A stretch of 64,000 bases of DNA from Microvirga subterranea (GTDB taxonomy: Bacteria > Pseudomonadota > Alphaproteobacteria > Rhizobiales > Beijerinckiaceae). This document shows, one piece after another, positions 8,170-17,971 of the stretch (within the stretch, counting starts at the first letter, position 1; every line of letters starts with the position of its first letter). The notes beneath the pieces are model-generated. The model searched no databases. It saw nothing but the letters and a program-made list of their open reading frames with translations, and was not told the origin of the DNA. The stretch covers positions 1 to 64,000 of the forward strand of contig NZ_QQBB01000010.1 in NCBI RefSeq assembly GCF_003350535.1. The letters are read 5' to 3'. The position numbers were made by a program, and so were the translations under genes.

Positions 8170-9240
8170 TCACGCCGCCTCCGCCGGCCACGGCCCCACG
8201 TAGCGCGACTGCGGGCGGATGATCCTCCCGGTCTTCACCTGCTCGACCGCGTGCGCGACCCAGCCTCCCGTGCGGCCGGCACCGAACAGGGGGGTGAAGC
8301 CTTCGCGGGGGATGCCGAGGGCCTCCAGCAGGAGGGCGGTGTAGAACTCCACGTTGGTGTCGAGCCGGCGGCCGGGCTTGCGGCGCTCCAGCACCGTGAG
8401 CGCGGCCTTCTCGACCGCCTCCGCGAAGGCGATGCGGTTCTCCCGGCCTTTCAGCTTTCCGGCGGCGGCTTTGAGCACGTCGGCGCGGGGGTCGCGCACC
8501 CGGTAGATGCGGTGGCCGAAGCCCATGAGGCGCTCGCCGCGGCCGATCGCGTCGTCGAGCCAGGGCTCGGCGTTCTCCGCCAACCCGATGGCGTCGAGCA
8601 TGTCGAGCACCGGGCCGGGGGCGCCGCCGTGGAGCGGGCCTTTCAGGGCGCACAGGCCCGCCACCACGGCCGAGAGGATACCGGCCTCCGTTGAGGCGAC
8701 GACGCGGGCCGTGAAGGTGGAGGCGTTGAGGCCGTGGTCGAGGACCGTCACGAGATAGGTGTCAAGCCCCGCAGCCTCCCCCGCATCGGCAGAGGCATCC
8801 CGCAGCATGCGCAGCAGGTCGGCGGCGTGCCCGGCGGACGGGTCGGGCGCGACGGCCGCAAGCCCCCTCGCCCCGCGCACCGCCATGGCGGCCGCCACCG
8901 CCGCGCCGCCCACCGCCAAAGCCGCCGGGTCCTCGTCCACATCCGGCAGGCCCGACAGGAGCAGGCGCATGCCCTCCACGGGCGTGAGGCCGCCAAGCTG
9001 CGGGCCGAGCCCCGCGAGGTGGCCGAAGGCCCGCACCCGGGCGGCACCGAACCGGGCGCGCAGATCGTCGGACGATCCCGGAACCAGCCCGTCCCACAGG
9101 ATCGCGACCGCCTCCTCGTAGCTCACCCGGCCGGCGAGCTCTTCCAGGTCGTGGCCGCGGATGATCAGGCGGCCCGCCTCCCCGTCCACGTGGCTCAAAG
9201 CGGTTTCGGCCGCGACGACGTCATCCAGTCCGATCTTCAT
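8170..9240 (-). CDS. Citrate synthase/2-methylcitrate synthase family protein
   Basis: A 356-residue short citrate synthase-fold enzyme. The catalytic elements are all present: His in LDHGLNASTFTARVVAST, GPLHGGAPGPV, His in GFGHRIYRVRDPRADVL, and Asp in RRLDTNVEFYTALLL. The C-terminal GRTGGWVAHAVEQ...IIRPQSRYVG is typical. It should condense acetyl-CoA or propionyl-CoA with oxaloacetate, although the short form differs from the main GltA and the true substrate is open. The start is ATG 9240 with AAAGGAGA eight bases upstream; this ribosome site is inside an inverted repeat. The gene is divergent from a helix-turn-helix citrate synthase relative. Confidence 0.85.
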   Translation of the reverse strand: MKIGLDDVVAAETALSHVDGEAGRLIIRGHDLEELAGRVSYEEAVAILWDGLVPGSSDDLRARFGAARVRAFGHLAGLGPQLGGLTPVEGMRLLLSGLPDVDEDPAALAVGGAAVAAAMAVRGARGLAAVAPDPSAGHAADLLRMLRDASADAGEAAGLDTYLVTVLDHGLNASTFTARVVASTEAGILSAVVAGLCALKGPLHGGAPGPVLDMLDAIGLAENAEPWLDDAIGRGERLMGFGHRIYRVRDPRADVLKAAAGKLKGRENRIAFAEAVEKAALTVLERRKPGRRLDTNVEFYTALLLEALGIPREGFTPLFGAGRTGGWVAHAVEQVKTGRIIRPQSRYVGPWPAEAA

Positions 9241-9244
9241 GGGA

Positions 9245-9266
9245 TGATCTCCTTTGTTGGAGATCA
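9245..9266. promoter_or_regulatory. Inverted repeat over the ribosome site in the divergent citrate synthase intergenic region
   Basis: TGATCTCC (9245-9252) and GGAGATCA (9259-9266) are perfect 8-bp arms around TTTGTT. The left arm is the ribosome-binding region of the minus-strand citrate synthase gene, so binding here or RNA pairing could control its expression. The whole divergent gap is only 77 bp. Confidence 0.4.
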
Positions 9267-9317
9267 CCATCCCGCCGGGATTGCCTTCGGGTCAATCTTG
9301 AATCAACATATCAATAT

Positions 9318-10436
9318 ATGAACGCTCCGTCCCTCGAACTCACCTCGGCGGAATCCGCCTCGGGCCGGCTCGGCATCAGCCGGGCGAGCCTCTACGCCTA
9401 TGTGAGCCGCGGGCTGATCCGCTCCTTCGCGTCGCCGCACGATCCGCGCCAGCGGCTCTATGCCCTCGACGACGTCGAGGCGTTGGCGGAGCGCAAGGCC
9501 CGGTTCCGCCGCCCAACGGCGGCGGCCGCCACCGCCCTCGATTGGGGCCTGCCGGTGCTGGAGACCAGCATCACCCAGATCAAGGACGGACGCCTGTTCT
9601 ACCGGGAGCGCGACGCGGTGGAGCTCGCCCGCACCGCCACCCTGGAGGAGACGGCCCTGCTCCTGATCGGCGGGCTCGACGAAGGCGCGTTCCGGCTCCC
9701 GTCCCGGCCGCCCGAAGGGCTGGCGGGTCCTGCCTTCGGGCCGCATGCCTTCGTGGCCCAGGCGGTTCGCCTCCTCTCGGCGCCGGCGCCCAAGGAGGCG
9801 CGCTCCGCCGAGGTGGCGGCGATTCTCAGGCTCGTGGCGGCGGCCGGCAGCGGGGCCGATCCGGGCGCCGTCCCCATCCACCGGCACCTCGCCTCATGCT
9901 GGAACGCGCCGCGGGCCGAGGATGCGATCCGGCGCGCCCTGGTGCTCTGCGCCGACCACGAGCTCAGCTCCTCGGCCTTCGCGGTGCGGGTCACCGCCTC
10001 GACCGGGGCCTCCCTGCGCAACGCGGTGATCGCCGGGCTCGCCGCCTTGAGCGGTCCCTACCATGGAGGCATGACCGAGCGGGCCCGGACCTTCCTCGAG
10101 GATCCGGGACGTCCGCCGGGTTTTGCCTTCCGGCACCGGCTCTATCCCGAGGGCGACCCGCGCGCCTGGGCCCTGCTTGAGGGCGTGCCGCTCCTGGCCT
10201 CCGACGCGACCACCCTGAAGGCCGTCGAGGCCGCCACGGGAGAGAAGCCCAGCATCGACGTGGCCCTCGTCATGGTCGAGCGCGCCTATGGGCTGCCCTC
10301 GGGCGCGGCCTTCGCGCTCTTCGCCATCGCCCGCACGGCCGGGTGGCTCGCCCATGCGGTCGAGCAGCGCGGCCAAGCCACGCTCATCCGCCCGCGGGCG
10401 CGCTATGTTCTGGCGCAGGAGGCGCCCACACCATGA
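9318..10436 (+). CDS. Citrate synthase-family protein with N-terminal helix-turn-helix
   Basis: A 372-residue protein. Residues about 12-60 look like a MerR/excisionase-type helix-turn-helix (ASGRLGISRASLYAYVSRGL...LYALDDVEALAERK), and the rest is a citrate synthase fold. Catalytic-site equivalents are kept but altered: CADHELSSSAFAVRVTAST, GPYHGGMTE, FRHRLYPEGDPRA, and Asp in SIDVALVMVERAYGLP. The GFGH of active enzymes is replaced by GFAFRH. It may be an enzyme with a regulatory domain, or a metabolite-sensing regulator of its divergent neighbour. It overlaps the Nudix gene by four bases (ATGA). The start is ATG 9318; a clear ribosome site is not seen. Confidence 0.8.
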   Translation: MNAPSLELTSAESASGRLGISRASLYAYVSRGLIRSFASPHDPRQRLYALDDVEALAERKARFRRPTAAAATALDWGLPVLETSITQIKDGRLFYRERDAVELARTATLEETALLLIGGLDEGAFRLPSRPPEGLAGPAFGPHAFVAQAVRLLSAPAPKEARSAEVAAILRLVAAAGSGADPGAVPIHRHLASCWNAPRAEDAIRRALVLCADHELSSSAFAVRVTASTGASLRNAVIAGLAALSGPYHGGMTERARTFLEDPGRPPGFAFRHRLYPEGDPRAWALLEGVPLLASDATTLKAVEAATGEKPSIDVALVMVERAYGLPSGAAFALFAIARTAGWLAHAVEQRGQATLIRPRARYVLAQEAPTP

Positions 10437-10882
10437 CAGGCGACCGGCTCTATCCGACCCGCCCCATCCTGGCGGCTTCCGTGGCGGTGTTCCGCGACGG
10501 GCGCGTCCTCCTGGCGGCGCGCGGCAAGCCGCCCTGGGAGGGCGTCTTCTCCCTGCCGGGCGGCGTGGTCGAGATCGGCGAGACCCTGGGCGAGGCCGCC
10601 CTGAGGGAACTTGAGGAGGAGGTCGGGGTTAAGGCCAAGCTGATCGGCCTCGTGGCCCCCGTCGAAGTGATTGAACGGGAGGCGGATGGCCGTGTAAAGC
10701 ATCATCTCGTCATCGCCGCCCACGCCGCCCGCTGGGTCTCAGGCGAGCCACAGACCGGGCCGGAAGCAAAGGACATCTGTTGGGTCACGGAACGCGACAT
10801 CGTCGGCCTGCCTATGACGCCGGGGCTTGCCGGGATCCTCGAGCAGGCCTTCCGGCTCGCCGCGCAGGACCCCGCCGCATGA
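10433..10882 (+). CDS. Nudix hydrolase
   Basis: A 149-residue Nudix protein. The complete Nudix box (G-x5-E-x7-R-E-L-x-E-E-x-G-V) runs from GVVEIGETLGEAALRELEEE to VGV at about residues 42-64 and coordinates the divalent metal for pyrophosphate hydrolysis. Proteins of this size and start (RPILAASVAVFRDGRVLLAAR) are often ADP-ribose or nucleotide-sugar pyrophosphatases, but the substrate cannot be assigned. The start ATG at 10433 overlaps the stop of the citrate synthase relative, and its own stop overlaps the next start, so three genes form one coupled operon. Confidence 0.9.
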   Translation: MTGDRLYPTRPILAASVAVFRDGRVLLAARGKPPWEGVFSLPGGVVEIGETLGEAALRELEEEVGVKAKLIGLVAPVEVIEREADGRVKHHLVIAAHAARWVSGEPQTGPEAKDICWVTERDIVGLPMTPGLAGILEQAFRLAAQDPAA

Positions 10883-11481
10883 GCCGCGCCGCGACGGCTG
10901 TCCTCGCCGCCACGGCTCTCGTCGCCTCTTTCCAGCCGCTTGCGGCTCAAGGGTTTTTCGAGCGCCTGTTCGGCCCGCCCGTCGGCCAGCCGGGAATGCC
11001 CCCGCAGCCCCAGCCGCAATACCGGCAGCAGCCCCAGTTCAGGCCGCAGCCCCAGCCTCAACCGCGGCAGCAATCCCAGCCCCAGCGGTCGCAGCCGCAG
11101 CAGCGCTCGTCGTCCCAGCCGCAGCCCCAGCAGCCGCAACAGCAGGCGGAACCCGCCCCGGCGGCGGCCGAGCCGCCGCCCGCCCCTTACGAGAAGGAGC
11201 TTCTGCGGCTCGCCGAGATCATGGGGTCCCTCGCTCTCCTGCGCCCCCTCTGCGCGGCTTCGGACGCGAACGAGTGGAGCCGGCGCATGCAGATGCTCAT
11301 GGAGGCGGAGGGCACCACGCCCGGACGCAAGGAGCGCCTCGCGGGCGCCTACAACAAGGGTTACCAGGCCTTCGCCCTCACCTACCACGCCTGCACGGCC
11401 TCGGCCCAGGAGGCCTCCAACCGGTATATCCGGGAAGGCGAGTTGCTCGCCCGCAACATCGCCGGACGATATGGCGGGTGA
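10879..11481 (+). CDS. TIGR02301 family exported protein with Gln/Pro-rich linker
   Basis: A 200-residue exported protein. A signal peptide (residues about 1-24, ending ..FQPLAAQG) is followed by a low-complexity Gln/Pro/Arg-rich stretch (about 35-100). The C-terminal TIGR02301 domain has the marks YEKELLRLAEIMGSLALLRP, a Cys pair (LCAAS, HACTAS), EWSRRMQMLMEAE and YNKGYQAFALTYH. The family is alphaproteobacterial, periplasmic and of unknown function. The start ATG at 10879 overlaps the Nudix stop (ATGA), so it is translationally coupled. The linker length is unusual and probably spans the periplasm or cell wall. Confidence 0.8.
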   Translation: MSRAATAVLAATALVASFQPLAAQGFFERLFGPPVGQPGMPPQPQPQYRQQPQFRPQPQPQPRQQSQPQRSQPQQRSSSQPQPQQPQQQAEPAPAAAEPPPAPYEKELLRLAEIMGSLALLRPLCAASDANEWSRRMQMLMEAEGTTPGRKERLAGAYNKGYQAFALTYHACTASAQEASNRYIREGELLARNIAGRYGG

Positions 11482-11620
11482 GCCTGTGGATTATCCACAT
11501 CCTTCGCGCGTTTCCCTCTCGCGTTAACCTCCTTGCAAGGTGATGCTGGCCCTAGGGCACCGCGCCAATTAAGTTCGAATCAACTGAACTCGCGCGCTGC
11601 CCCTCAAAGGGGCAAGGATC

Positions 11621-11884
11621 ATGAACGACAACGACGTCCCTCTCACCGATCTGCCGGAACTGAGCGCCATCAAGCAGGCGGCCCTGAGCTACGTGACCGA
11701 CGCTTTCGCGGAGGCCGAACTCGACGGGCTGGATGCGGACTGCATGGCGCAGGCGGCCCTGTTCGCCGCCTTCCAGGAGCTCGTCGCCACCTATGGCGAG
11801 GAAGCCGTGGCGGACTACGCCGCCGGCCTGCCGGACAAGATCCGCACGGGCGCGTTCTCGATGGCGGTGTCGCTGAAGCACTAG
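11621..11884 (+). CDS. Small acidic hypothetical protein
   Basis: An 87-residue acidic helical protein (starts MNDNDVPLTDLPELSAIKQA, ends GAFSMAVSLKH) with two cysteine-free halves apart from one Cys at DADCMAQA. A good ribosome site (AAGGA) lies four bases before ATG 11621. No family was recognised. The composition (rich in Ala, Glu, Asp, no signal or membrane segment) suggests a soluble cytoplasmic protein. It sits alone between a TIGR02301 gene and a palindromic repeat. It is accepted as real on ribosome site, codon use and a clean upstream gap. Confidence 0.6.
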   Translation: MNDNDVPLTDLPELSAIKQAALSYVTDAFAEAELDGLDADCMAQAALFAAFQELVATYGEEAVADYAAGLPDKIRTGAFSMAVSLKH

Positions 11885-11931
11885 GCCGCCAGCTCAAGAG
11901 GCTCTCACCCTGAGGGTGGCTCACCCCCAGC

Positions 11932-11970
11932 CCTCATCCTGAGGAGGACCTTCAGGTCCGTCTCGAAGAG
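11932..11970. repeat. Half-copy of dispersed palindromic repeat
   Basis: Contains the family core CCTCATCCTGAGGAGG followed by CGTCTCGAAGAG, as in the left arms of the longer copies at 12406, 12529, 26653 and 62971. Only one arm is recognisable here. Confidence 0.6.
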
Positions 11971-12086
11971 CCTGCCCTGGACTTGATCCGGGGACGAGGG
12001 CGTCTCCAGCATGCTCCGGAACCTCCCTGACGCAGCTGTGCGGCTTGTCAGGATTAGGATGCGTCGTTTGCTCCACAGGCGCAGAA

Positions 12087-12398
12087 ATGAGTGGCTGCTG
12101 GTTCTACATTCTCCGCTGCGCCGACGGCAACTATTACGTCGGGACCAGTCGGTTGGACGATCTGCAAACGGGCGTCAGCCAACATAACCAAGGCACCTTT
12201 GGAGGCTACACGGCGAAGCGACGGCCGGTCACCCTCGTCTATCCGGCACATTTTTGGGACATCACAGACGCCATTGCCTTCGAGCGGCAGGTCAAGGGCT
12301 GGTCTCGCGCCAAGAAGGAAGCGTTGATCCGCGGAGATTTCGGTGCTCTTCCGGAACTCTCGCGGCGCAAGGCGAAACGAGAATCTCCCGTATCCTAA
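12087..12398 (+). CDS. GIY-YIG nuclease superfamily protein (UPF0213-like)
   Basis: A 103-residue single-domain GIY-YIG protein. The two signature strands are CWFYILRCADGNYYVGTS (Tyr-Ile-Leu then Tyr-Val-Gly), followed by an Arg/His in LQTGVSQHNQG and the conserved Glu in AFERQVKGWSRAKKEALI. The fold cleaves DNA in UvrC and homing endonucleases. Small stand-alone members such as this are common in Rhizobiales and their role is unclear. The start is placed at ATG 12087 because the strand begins within six residues; an earlier in-frame ATG at 12045 adds 14 unlikely residues. Dispersed repeats follow it directly. Confidence 0.85.
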   Translation: MSGCWFYILRCADGNYYVGTSRLDDLQTGVSQHNQGTFGGYTAKRRPVTLVYPAHFWDITDAIAFERQVKGWSRAKKEALIRGDFGALPELSRRKAKRESPVS

Positions 12399-12405
12399 CC
12401 TCCAT

Positions 12406-12500
12406 CCTCATCCTGAGGAGCCGCACCAGCGGCGTCTCGAAGAACTCTTCCAGAGCGCGCCGGAGACGCCTCGTCCTTCGAGACTCTTCACTCCTCGGGG
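12406..12500. repeat. Dispersed palindromic repeat copy
   Basis: The left arm is CCTCATCCTGAGGAGCCGCA with CGTCTCGAAGAA. The right arm, in inverse order, has CGTCCTTCGAGACTCTTCAC and a degenerate CTCCTCGGGG end. The arms can fold into one long imperfect hairpin. Confidence 0.7.
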
Positions 12501-12528
12501 CGAAGCGATGGGAGCCTCTTTTCCTCAC

Positions 12529-12634
12529 CCTCATCCTGAGGAGCGGCGCAGCCGCGTCTCGAAGGATGCTTCCAGCGCGCACTGGAGACGCCTCGTCCTT
12601 CGAGACGGACCTACCGGTCCTCCTCAGGATGAGG
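12529..12634. repeat. Dispersed palindromic repeat copy (full, about 106 bp)
   Basis: Begins CCTCATCCTGAGGAGCGGCG and ends CTCCTCAGGATGAGG, with inner arms CGTCTCGAAGGA and TCCTTCGAGACG. It is the best-preserved long inverted repeat of the family. Only 28 bp separate it from the previous copy, so two copies stand in tandem. Confidence 0.8.
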
Positions 12635-12764
12635 CTTTGGTAGCGTTGCTGTCTCTCCAGGTCCTCGATGGACGATCTGCCCCTGCTACTCGTATTGACT
12701 CGTCAGGTCGGCTACCGGGTCGTCCTGCAGAACGCGGCGTGGGAGGCGTGAGAACGCTGTGCGC

Positions 12765-14099
12765 TCAAGCCCGCAGCGTCTCCTCGAACCGCACCGTCTC
12801 GCCCAGCGAGGGCGCTTCCAGCGCGCCGTCCCACATGACCACGTTGCCGCGCACCACCGTGCCGATGGGCCAGCCGGTCACCTGCTTGCCGTCGTAAGGC
12901 GTCCAGCCGCATTTGGACGCGATCCAGCTGTTGGTGATCGTCTCGACGCGCTTCAGGTCGACGACGGTGAAATCGGCGTCGTAACCCACGGCGATCCGCC
13001 CTTTGCGGGCGATGCCGAACAGGCGCTTCGGGCCAGCACTGGTGAGGTCCACGAAGCGCTCCAGGGTCAGGCGCATGGAATTCACGTGGTCGAGCATGAT
13101 CGGCACGAGGGTCTGGACGCCGGTCATGCCCGAAGGCGTGTTCGGGTAGGTCTTGTCCTTCTCCTCGCGGGTATGCGGCGCGTGGTCGGAGCCGAGCACG
13201 TCCGCGACGCCCTCGTCCAGGCCCTGCCAGATGGCGTGGCGGTGCGCCTCGTCGCGCACGGGCGGGTTCATCTGAACGTAGGTGCCGAGGCGCTCGTAGG
13301 CCTCCGGGGCCACGAGGGTGAGGTGGTGCGGCGTGACCTCGACTGAGACGAGGTCCTTGTAGTCCTTCAGGAGCGCCATCTCCTCGGCGGTGGTCACGTG
13401 GAGGACGTGGATGCGCGCGCCCGTCTCGCGGGAGATGCGCACGAGGCGCTTGGTGCAGGCGAGCGCGACCTCGGCCGAGCGCCAGACCGGGTGCGAGCTC
13501 GGATCGCCTTCGACGCGCAGGCCTTTCCGCTCGCGCAGCATCGCCTCGTCCTCGGAGTGGAAGGCCGCGCGGCGGCGGGTCTGGCGCAGGATGCGCGCCA
13601 CGCCCTCGTCGTCCTCGACGAGCAGCGAGCCGGTGGACGAGCCCATGAAGACCTTGATGCCGGCGGCTCCCGGCAGGCGCTCCAGCTCCGGAATGTCGGC
13701 GATGTTCTCGTGCGTGCCGCCGACCCAGAAGGCGAAGTCGCAATGCATGCGGTGATGGCCGCGCCGCACCTTGTCGGCGAGCGCCTCGGCGCTCGTGGTC
13801 TGCGGGTCGGTGTTGGGCATCTCGAAAACGGCCGTCACGCCGCCCATGACGGCGGAGCGGGAGCCCGATTCGAGGTCCTCCTTGTGGTCGAGGCCCGGCT
13901 CGCGGAAATGCACCTGGGTGTCGATAACCCCAGGCAGGATGTGCAGGCCGCGGCAGTTGATCACACGGGCGGCGGAGGCCTGGGAGAGGTCGCCGATGCG
14001 CGCGATCGTGCCGGCGCGGATGCCGACGTCGCGCTCCACGCGTCCGTCCTGGTTCACGACGATGCCGCCTTTGAGGATCAGGTCGTAGGTCTCGGGCAT
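12765..14099 (-). CDS. Dihydroorotase-family amidohydrolase
   Basis: A 444-residue cyclic amidohydrolase closest to class I dihydroorotases (ring closure of carbamoyl-aspartate in pyrimidine synthesis). Key sites are Asp60-Thr-Gln62-Val-His64 (the family DxHxH), MPNTDPQTT, Lys149 in GIKVFMGSSTGSL, His181, His231/His234 and Asp305 in GSDHAPH. The first histidine of HxH is Gln here. A Rhizobiales subgroup annotated as dihydroorotase shows the same feature, and its catalytic competence is not settled by sequence. The start ATG 14099 opens MPETYDLILKGG. A second, canonical PyrC elsewhere would make this an accessory enzyme. Confidence 0.82.
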   Translation of the reverse strand: MPETYDLILKGGIVVNQDGRVERDVGIRAGTIARIGDLSQASAARVINCRGLHILPGVIDTQVHFREPGLDHKEDLESGSRSAVMGGVTAVFEMPNTDPQTTSAEALADKVRRGHHRMHCDFAFWVGGTHENIADIPELERLPGAAGIKVFMGSSTGSLLVEDDEGVARILRQTRRRAAFHSEDEAMLRERKGLRVEGDPSSHPVWRSAEVALACTKRLVRISRETGARIHVLHVTTAEEMALLKDYKDLVSVEVTPHHLTLVAPEAYERLGTYVQMNPPVRDEAHRHAIWQGLDEGVADVLGSDHAPHTREEKDKTYPNTPSGMTGVQTLVPIMLDHVNSMRLTLERFVDLTSAGPKRLFGIARKGRIAVGYDADFTVVDLKRVETITNSWIASKCGWTPYDGKQVTGWPIGTVVRGNVVMWDGALEAPSLGETVRFEETLRA

Positions 14100-14173
14100 G
14101 ATGAACTCGTCCCTTGAGGCTGGTGCCGGATGGGCATATGTCGTGCTTTCAGTCAGAGCAACTGGAGCAGGAC

Positions 14174-15064
14174 ATGCCGTCAGCGCATTTGGCCGACCGG
14201 GGCGTCGTAAGAGTTTCCGGCGAGGACGCCAAGACATTTCTCGACGGCCTCGTCACCTGCGATCTCGACCGGGTTTCGCCGCAGGCGGCACGGCTCGGCG
14301 CCCTCCTGACCCCGCAGGGCAAGATCATGTTCGACTTCATCGTGTTCGAGGCGCCGTCCGAGATCGAAGGCGGCTACTATCTCGACGTGCTGAAGGTCCA
14401 TGCGCCCGAGCTTGCGAAGCGCCTCGGCTTTTACAAGCTTCGCGCCAAGGTCGCGATCCAGGATCTCTCCGACTCCCTCGCGGTGGTGGCCGGCTGGGAC
14501 GATCCGAAGCCCGCCGACGAGGCCGGACTCGTGGCGGACGATCCGCGCCTGCGGGAACTCGGCTGGCGGGCGATCGTGGCCGCCGAGGACGCGGCCGAAT
14601 TCGCGTCCGTGCCGGCGGACGAGTACCACGCTCGCCGCATCGCTCTCGGCGTGCCGGAAGGCGGCCGGGACTTCCTGTTCGGGGACGCCTTCCCGCACGA
14701 GGTCCTCATGGACCAGCTCCAGGGGGTCGACTTCGACAAGGGCTGCTATGTGGGCCAGGAGGTGGTGTCGCGGATGCAGCACCGGGGCACGGCGCGCACG
14801 CGCATCGTGCCGGCGCTCTACGAGGGCGGGTTCGCGGCCGAAACCGGGGTCGAGGTCACGGCTGGCGAGAAAACCCTCGGCAAGACCGGCACCGGCGCGG
14901 GGGGCCGCGGCCTCATCATGATCCGCCTCGACAGGGCGGCCGACGCCCTTGCGGCCGGCGAGACGATCCGCGCCGGCGGCATTCCGGTCCGGCTGGAGAA
15001 GCCGACCTGGATCGGCTTTCCGTTCCCCGGCGAGACAGTCCCCGAGAGCAGCAAGGTGGGCTGA
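14174..15064 (+). CDS. ygfZ: YgfZ/GcvT domain folate-dependent Fe-S protein
   Basis: A 296-residue member of the YgfZ (IBA57-like) family, which uses tetrahydrofolate and helps maintain [4Fe-4S] enzymes such as MiaB. The diagnostic motif KGCYVGQEVVSRMQHRG is present near residue 195, with DFLFGDAFPHEVLMDQL before it. The N-terminus SAHLADRGVVRVSGEDAKTF is the usual start, which fixes ATG 14174 with GGAGCAGGAC just upstream. It is divergent from the dihydroorotase-family gene. Confidence 0.9.
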   Translation: MPSAHLADRGVVRVSGEDAKTFLDGLVTCDLDRVSPQAARLGALLTPQGKIMFDFIVFEAPSEIEGGYYLDVLKVHAPELAKRLGFYKLRAKVAIQDLSDSLAVVAGWDDPKPADEAGLVADDPRLRELGWRAIVAAEDAAEFASVPADEYHARRIALGVPEGGRDFLFGDAFPHEVLMDQLQGVDFDKGCYVGQEVVSRMQHRGTARTRIVPALYEGGFAAETGVEVTAGEKTLGKTGTGAGGRGLIMIRLDRAADALAAGETIRAGGIPVRLEKPTWIGFPFPGETVPESSKVG

Positions 15065-15091
15065 GCGGAAGCCTTGCCGGCTAAGACTGAC

Positions 15092-15116
15092 GGAACGTAA
15101 TAGATGCCGTCGCGTT
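15092..15116 (+). promoter_or_regulatory. EcfG-type (general stress response) promoter
   Basis: GGAAC (15092-15096), a 16-base spacer, then CGTT (15113-15116). This matches the GGAAC-N16/17-cGTT consensus of the alphaproteobacterial general stress sigma factor EcfG. It lies 67 bp before the start codon of the tandem-PAS hybrid kinase and on the same strand. Confidence 0.5.
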
Positions 15117-15182
15117 GTTTTCCGTTAGGCCTTTAATCCGCGCAATAATCGCGGGAGCCCAACCCGCTTTTGGGGACCTTTA

Positions 15183-17126
<1,944 letters not shown>

Positions 17127-17234
17127 GCCGTCGCGGACCCATCGTTTCGGGTGATGTGGACGGCATCCATTTTTGATTGGCCAAGCGGGTGCGCGGGCGG
17201 CTAATCCTCTGAAGCCTTCTGCCGGGAGCCCGCG

Positions 17235-17882
17235 ATGTACCAGCCGCCCCATTTCCGCGAGGACCGCCTCCAGGTCCAGCACGGGCTGATCCGGGCCCAT
17301 CCCCTGGGCATGCTGGTGACGAACGGGAGCAGCGGCCTCGTGGCCAATCCCCTGCCCTTCGTGCTCGACGCCGCCGCCTCGCCGCTCGGGACCCTGAAGG
17401 CCCATCTGTCGCGGGCCAACGGCCAGTGGCGCGACCTCGACCCCGACCAGGAGGTGCTCACCATCTTCCAGGGCGTCGACGCCTACGTCACGCCGTCCTG
17501 GTACGAGACCAAGCGCGAAACCGGCAAGGTGGTGCCGACCTGGAACTATGCCGTGGTTCAGGCCTATGGCCGCATGACGGTGATCGATGATCCGGACTGG
17601 CTGCGGCGCCAGATCGGCGAGCTGACCGCCGCCCACGAGGCCTCCCGGCCCGAGCCCTGGGCCGTGGACGACGCCCCCGCGCCGTTCATCGCGGCGCAGA
17701 TCAAGGGCATCGTCGGCATCGAAATCGAGATCACCCGGATCGAGGGCAAGTGGAAGGTCAGCCAGAACAGGCCCGAGACAGATCGCCTGGGCGTGGCGGC
17801 GGGGCTGCGGTCCATTGGGGACGATGCGGCTCACCGGATGGCCGAGATGGTCGATGCGAAGGGGGCGCTGTCGGAGAGCTGA
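17235..17882 (+). CDS. FMN-binding negative transcriptional regulator, PaiB family
   Basis: A 215-residue PaiB-like protein with a split-barrel FMN-binding fold. The opening MYQPPHFREDRLQVQHGLIR, the segments HPLGMLVTNG and LPFVLD, AHLSRANGQW, and the late YVTPSWYETKRETGKVVPTW and WNYAVVQAYG are diagnostic. Bacillus PaiB represses sporulation and protease genes, but most proteobacterial members are uncharacterised and may be flavin oxidoreductases instead. The GGGAGCC ribosome site lies five bases before ATG 17235. It stands between a sensor kinase and tag, without tight spacing. Confidence 0.88.
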   Translation: MYQPPHFREDRLQVQHGLIRAHPLGMLVTNGSSGLVANPLPFVLDAAASPLGTLKAHLSRANGQWRDLDPDQEVLTIFQGVDAYVTPSWYETKRETGKVVPTWNYAVVQAYGRMTVIDDPDWLRRQIGELTAAHEASRPEPWAVDDAPAPFIAAQIKGIVGIEIEITRIEGKWKVSQNRPETDRLGVAAGLRSIGDDAAHRMAEMVDAKGALSES

Positions 17883-17971
17883 GACGCTTGTTCTCACCTC
17901 TTCCACCGGCAGAGGTGAACAGTGCGCTGCTCCATCTTCCCGACTCCCCCGGAGCCCGCTACACGTCACTC

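Larger units (their letters stand above)
12399..12764. other. Intergenic region filled by two palindromic repeats
   Basis: Between the GIY-YIG gene and the dihydroorotase-family gene, most of 12406-12634 is repeat sequence. The remaining 130 bp to 12764 shows no gene, terminator or promoter that I can support. Confidence 0.6.
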
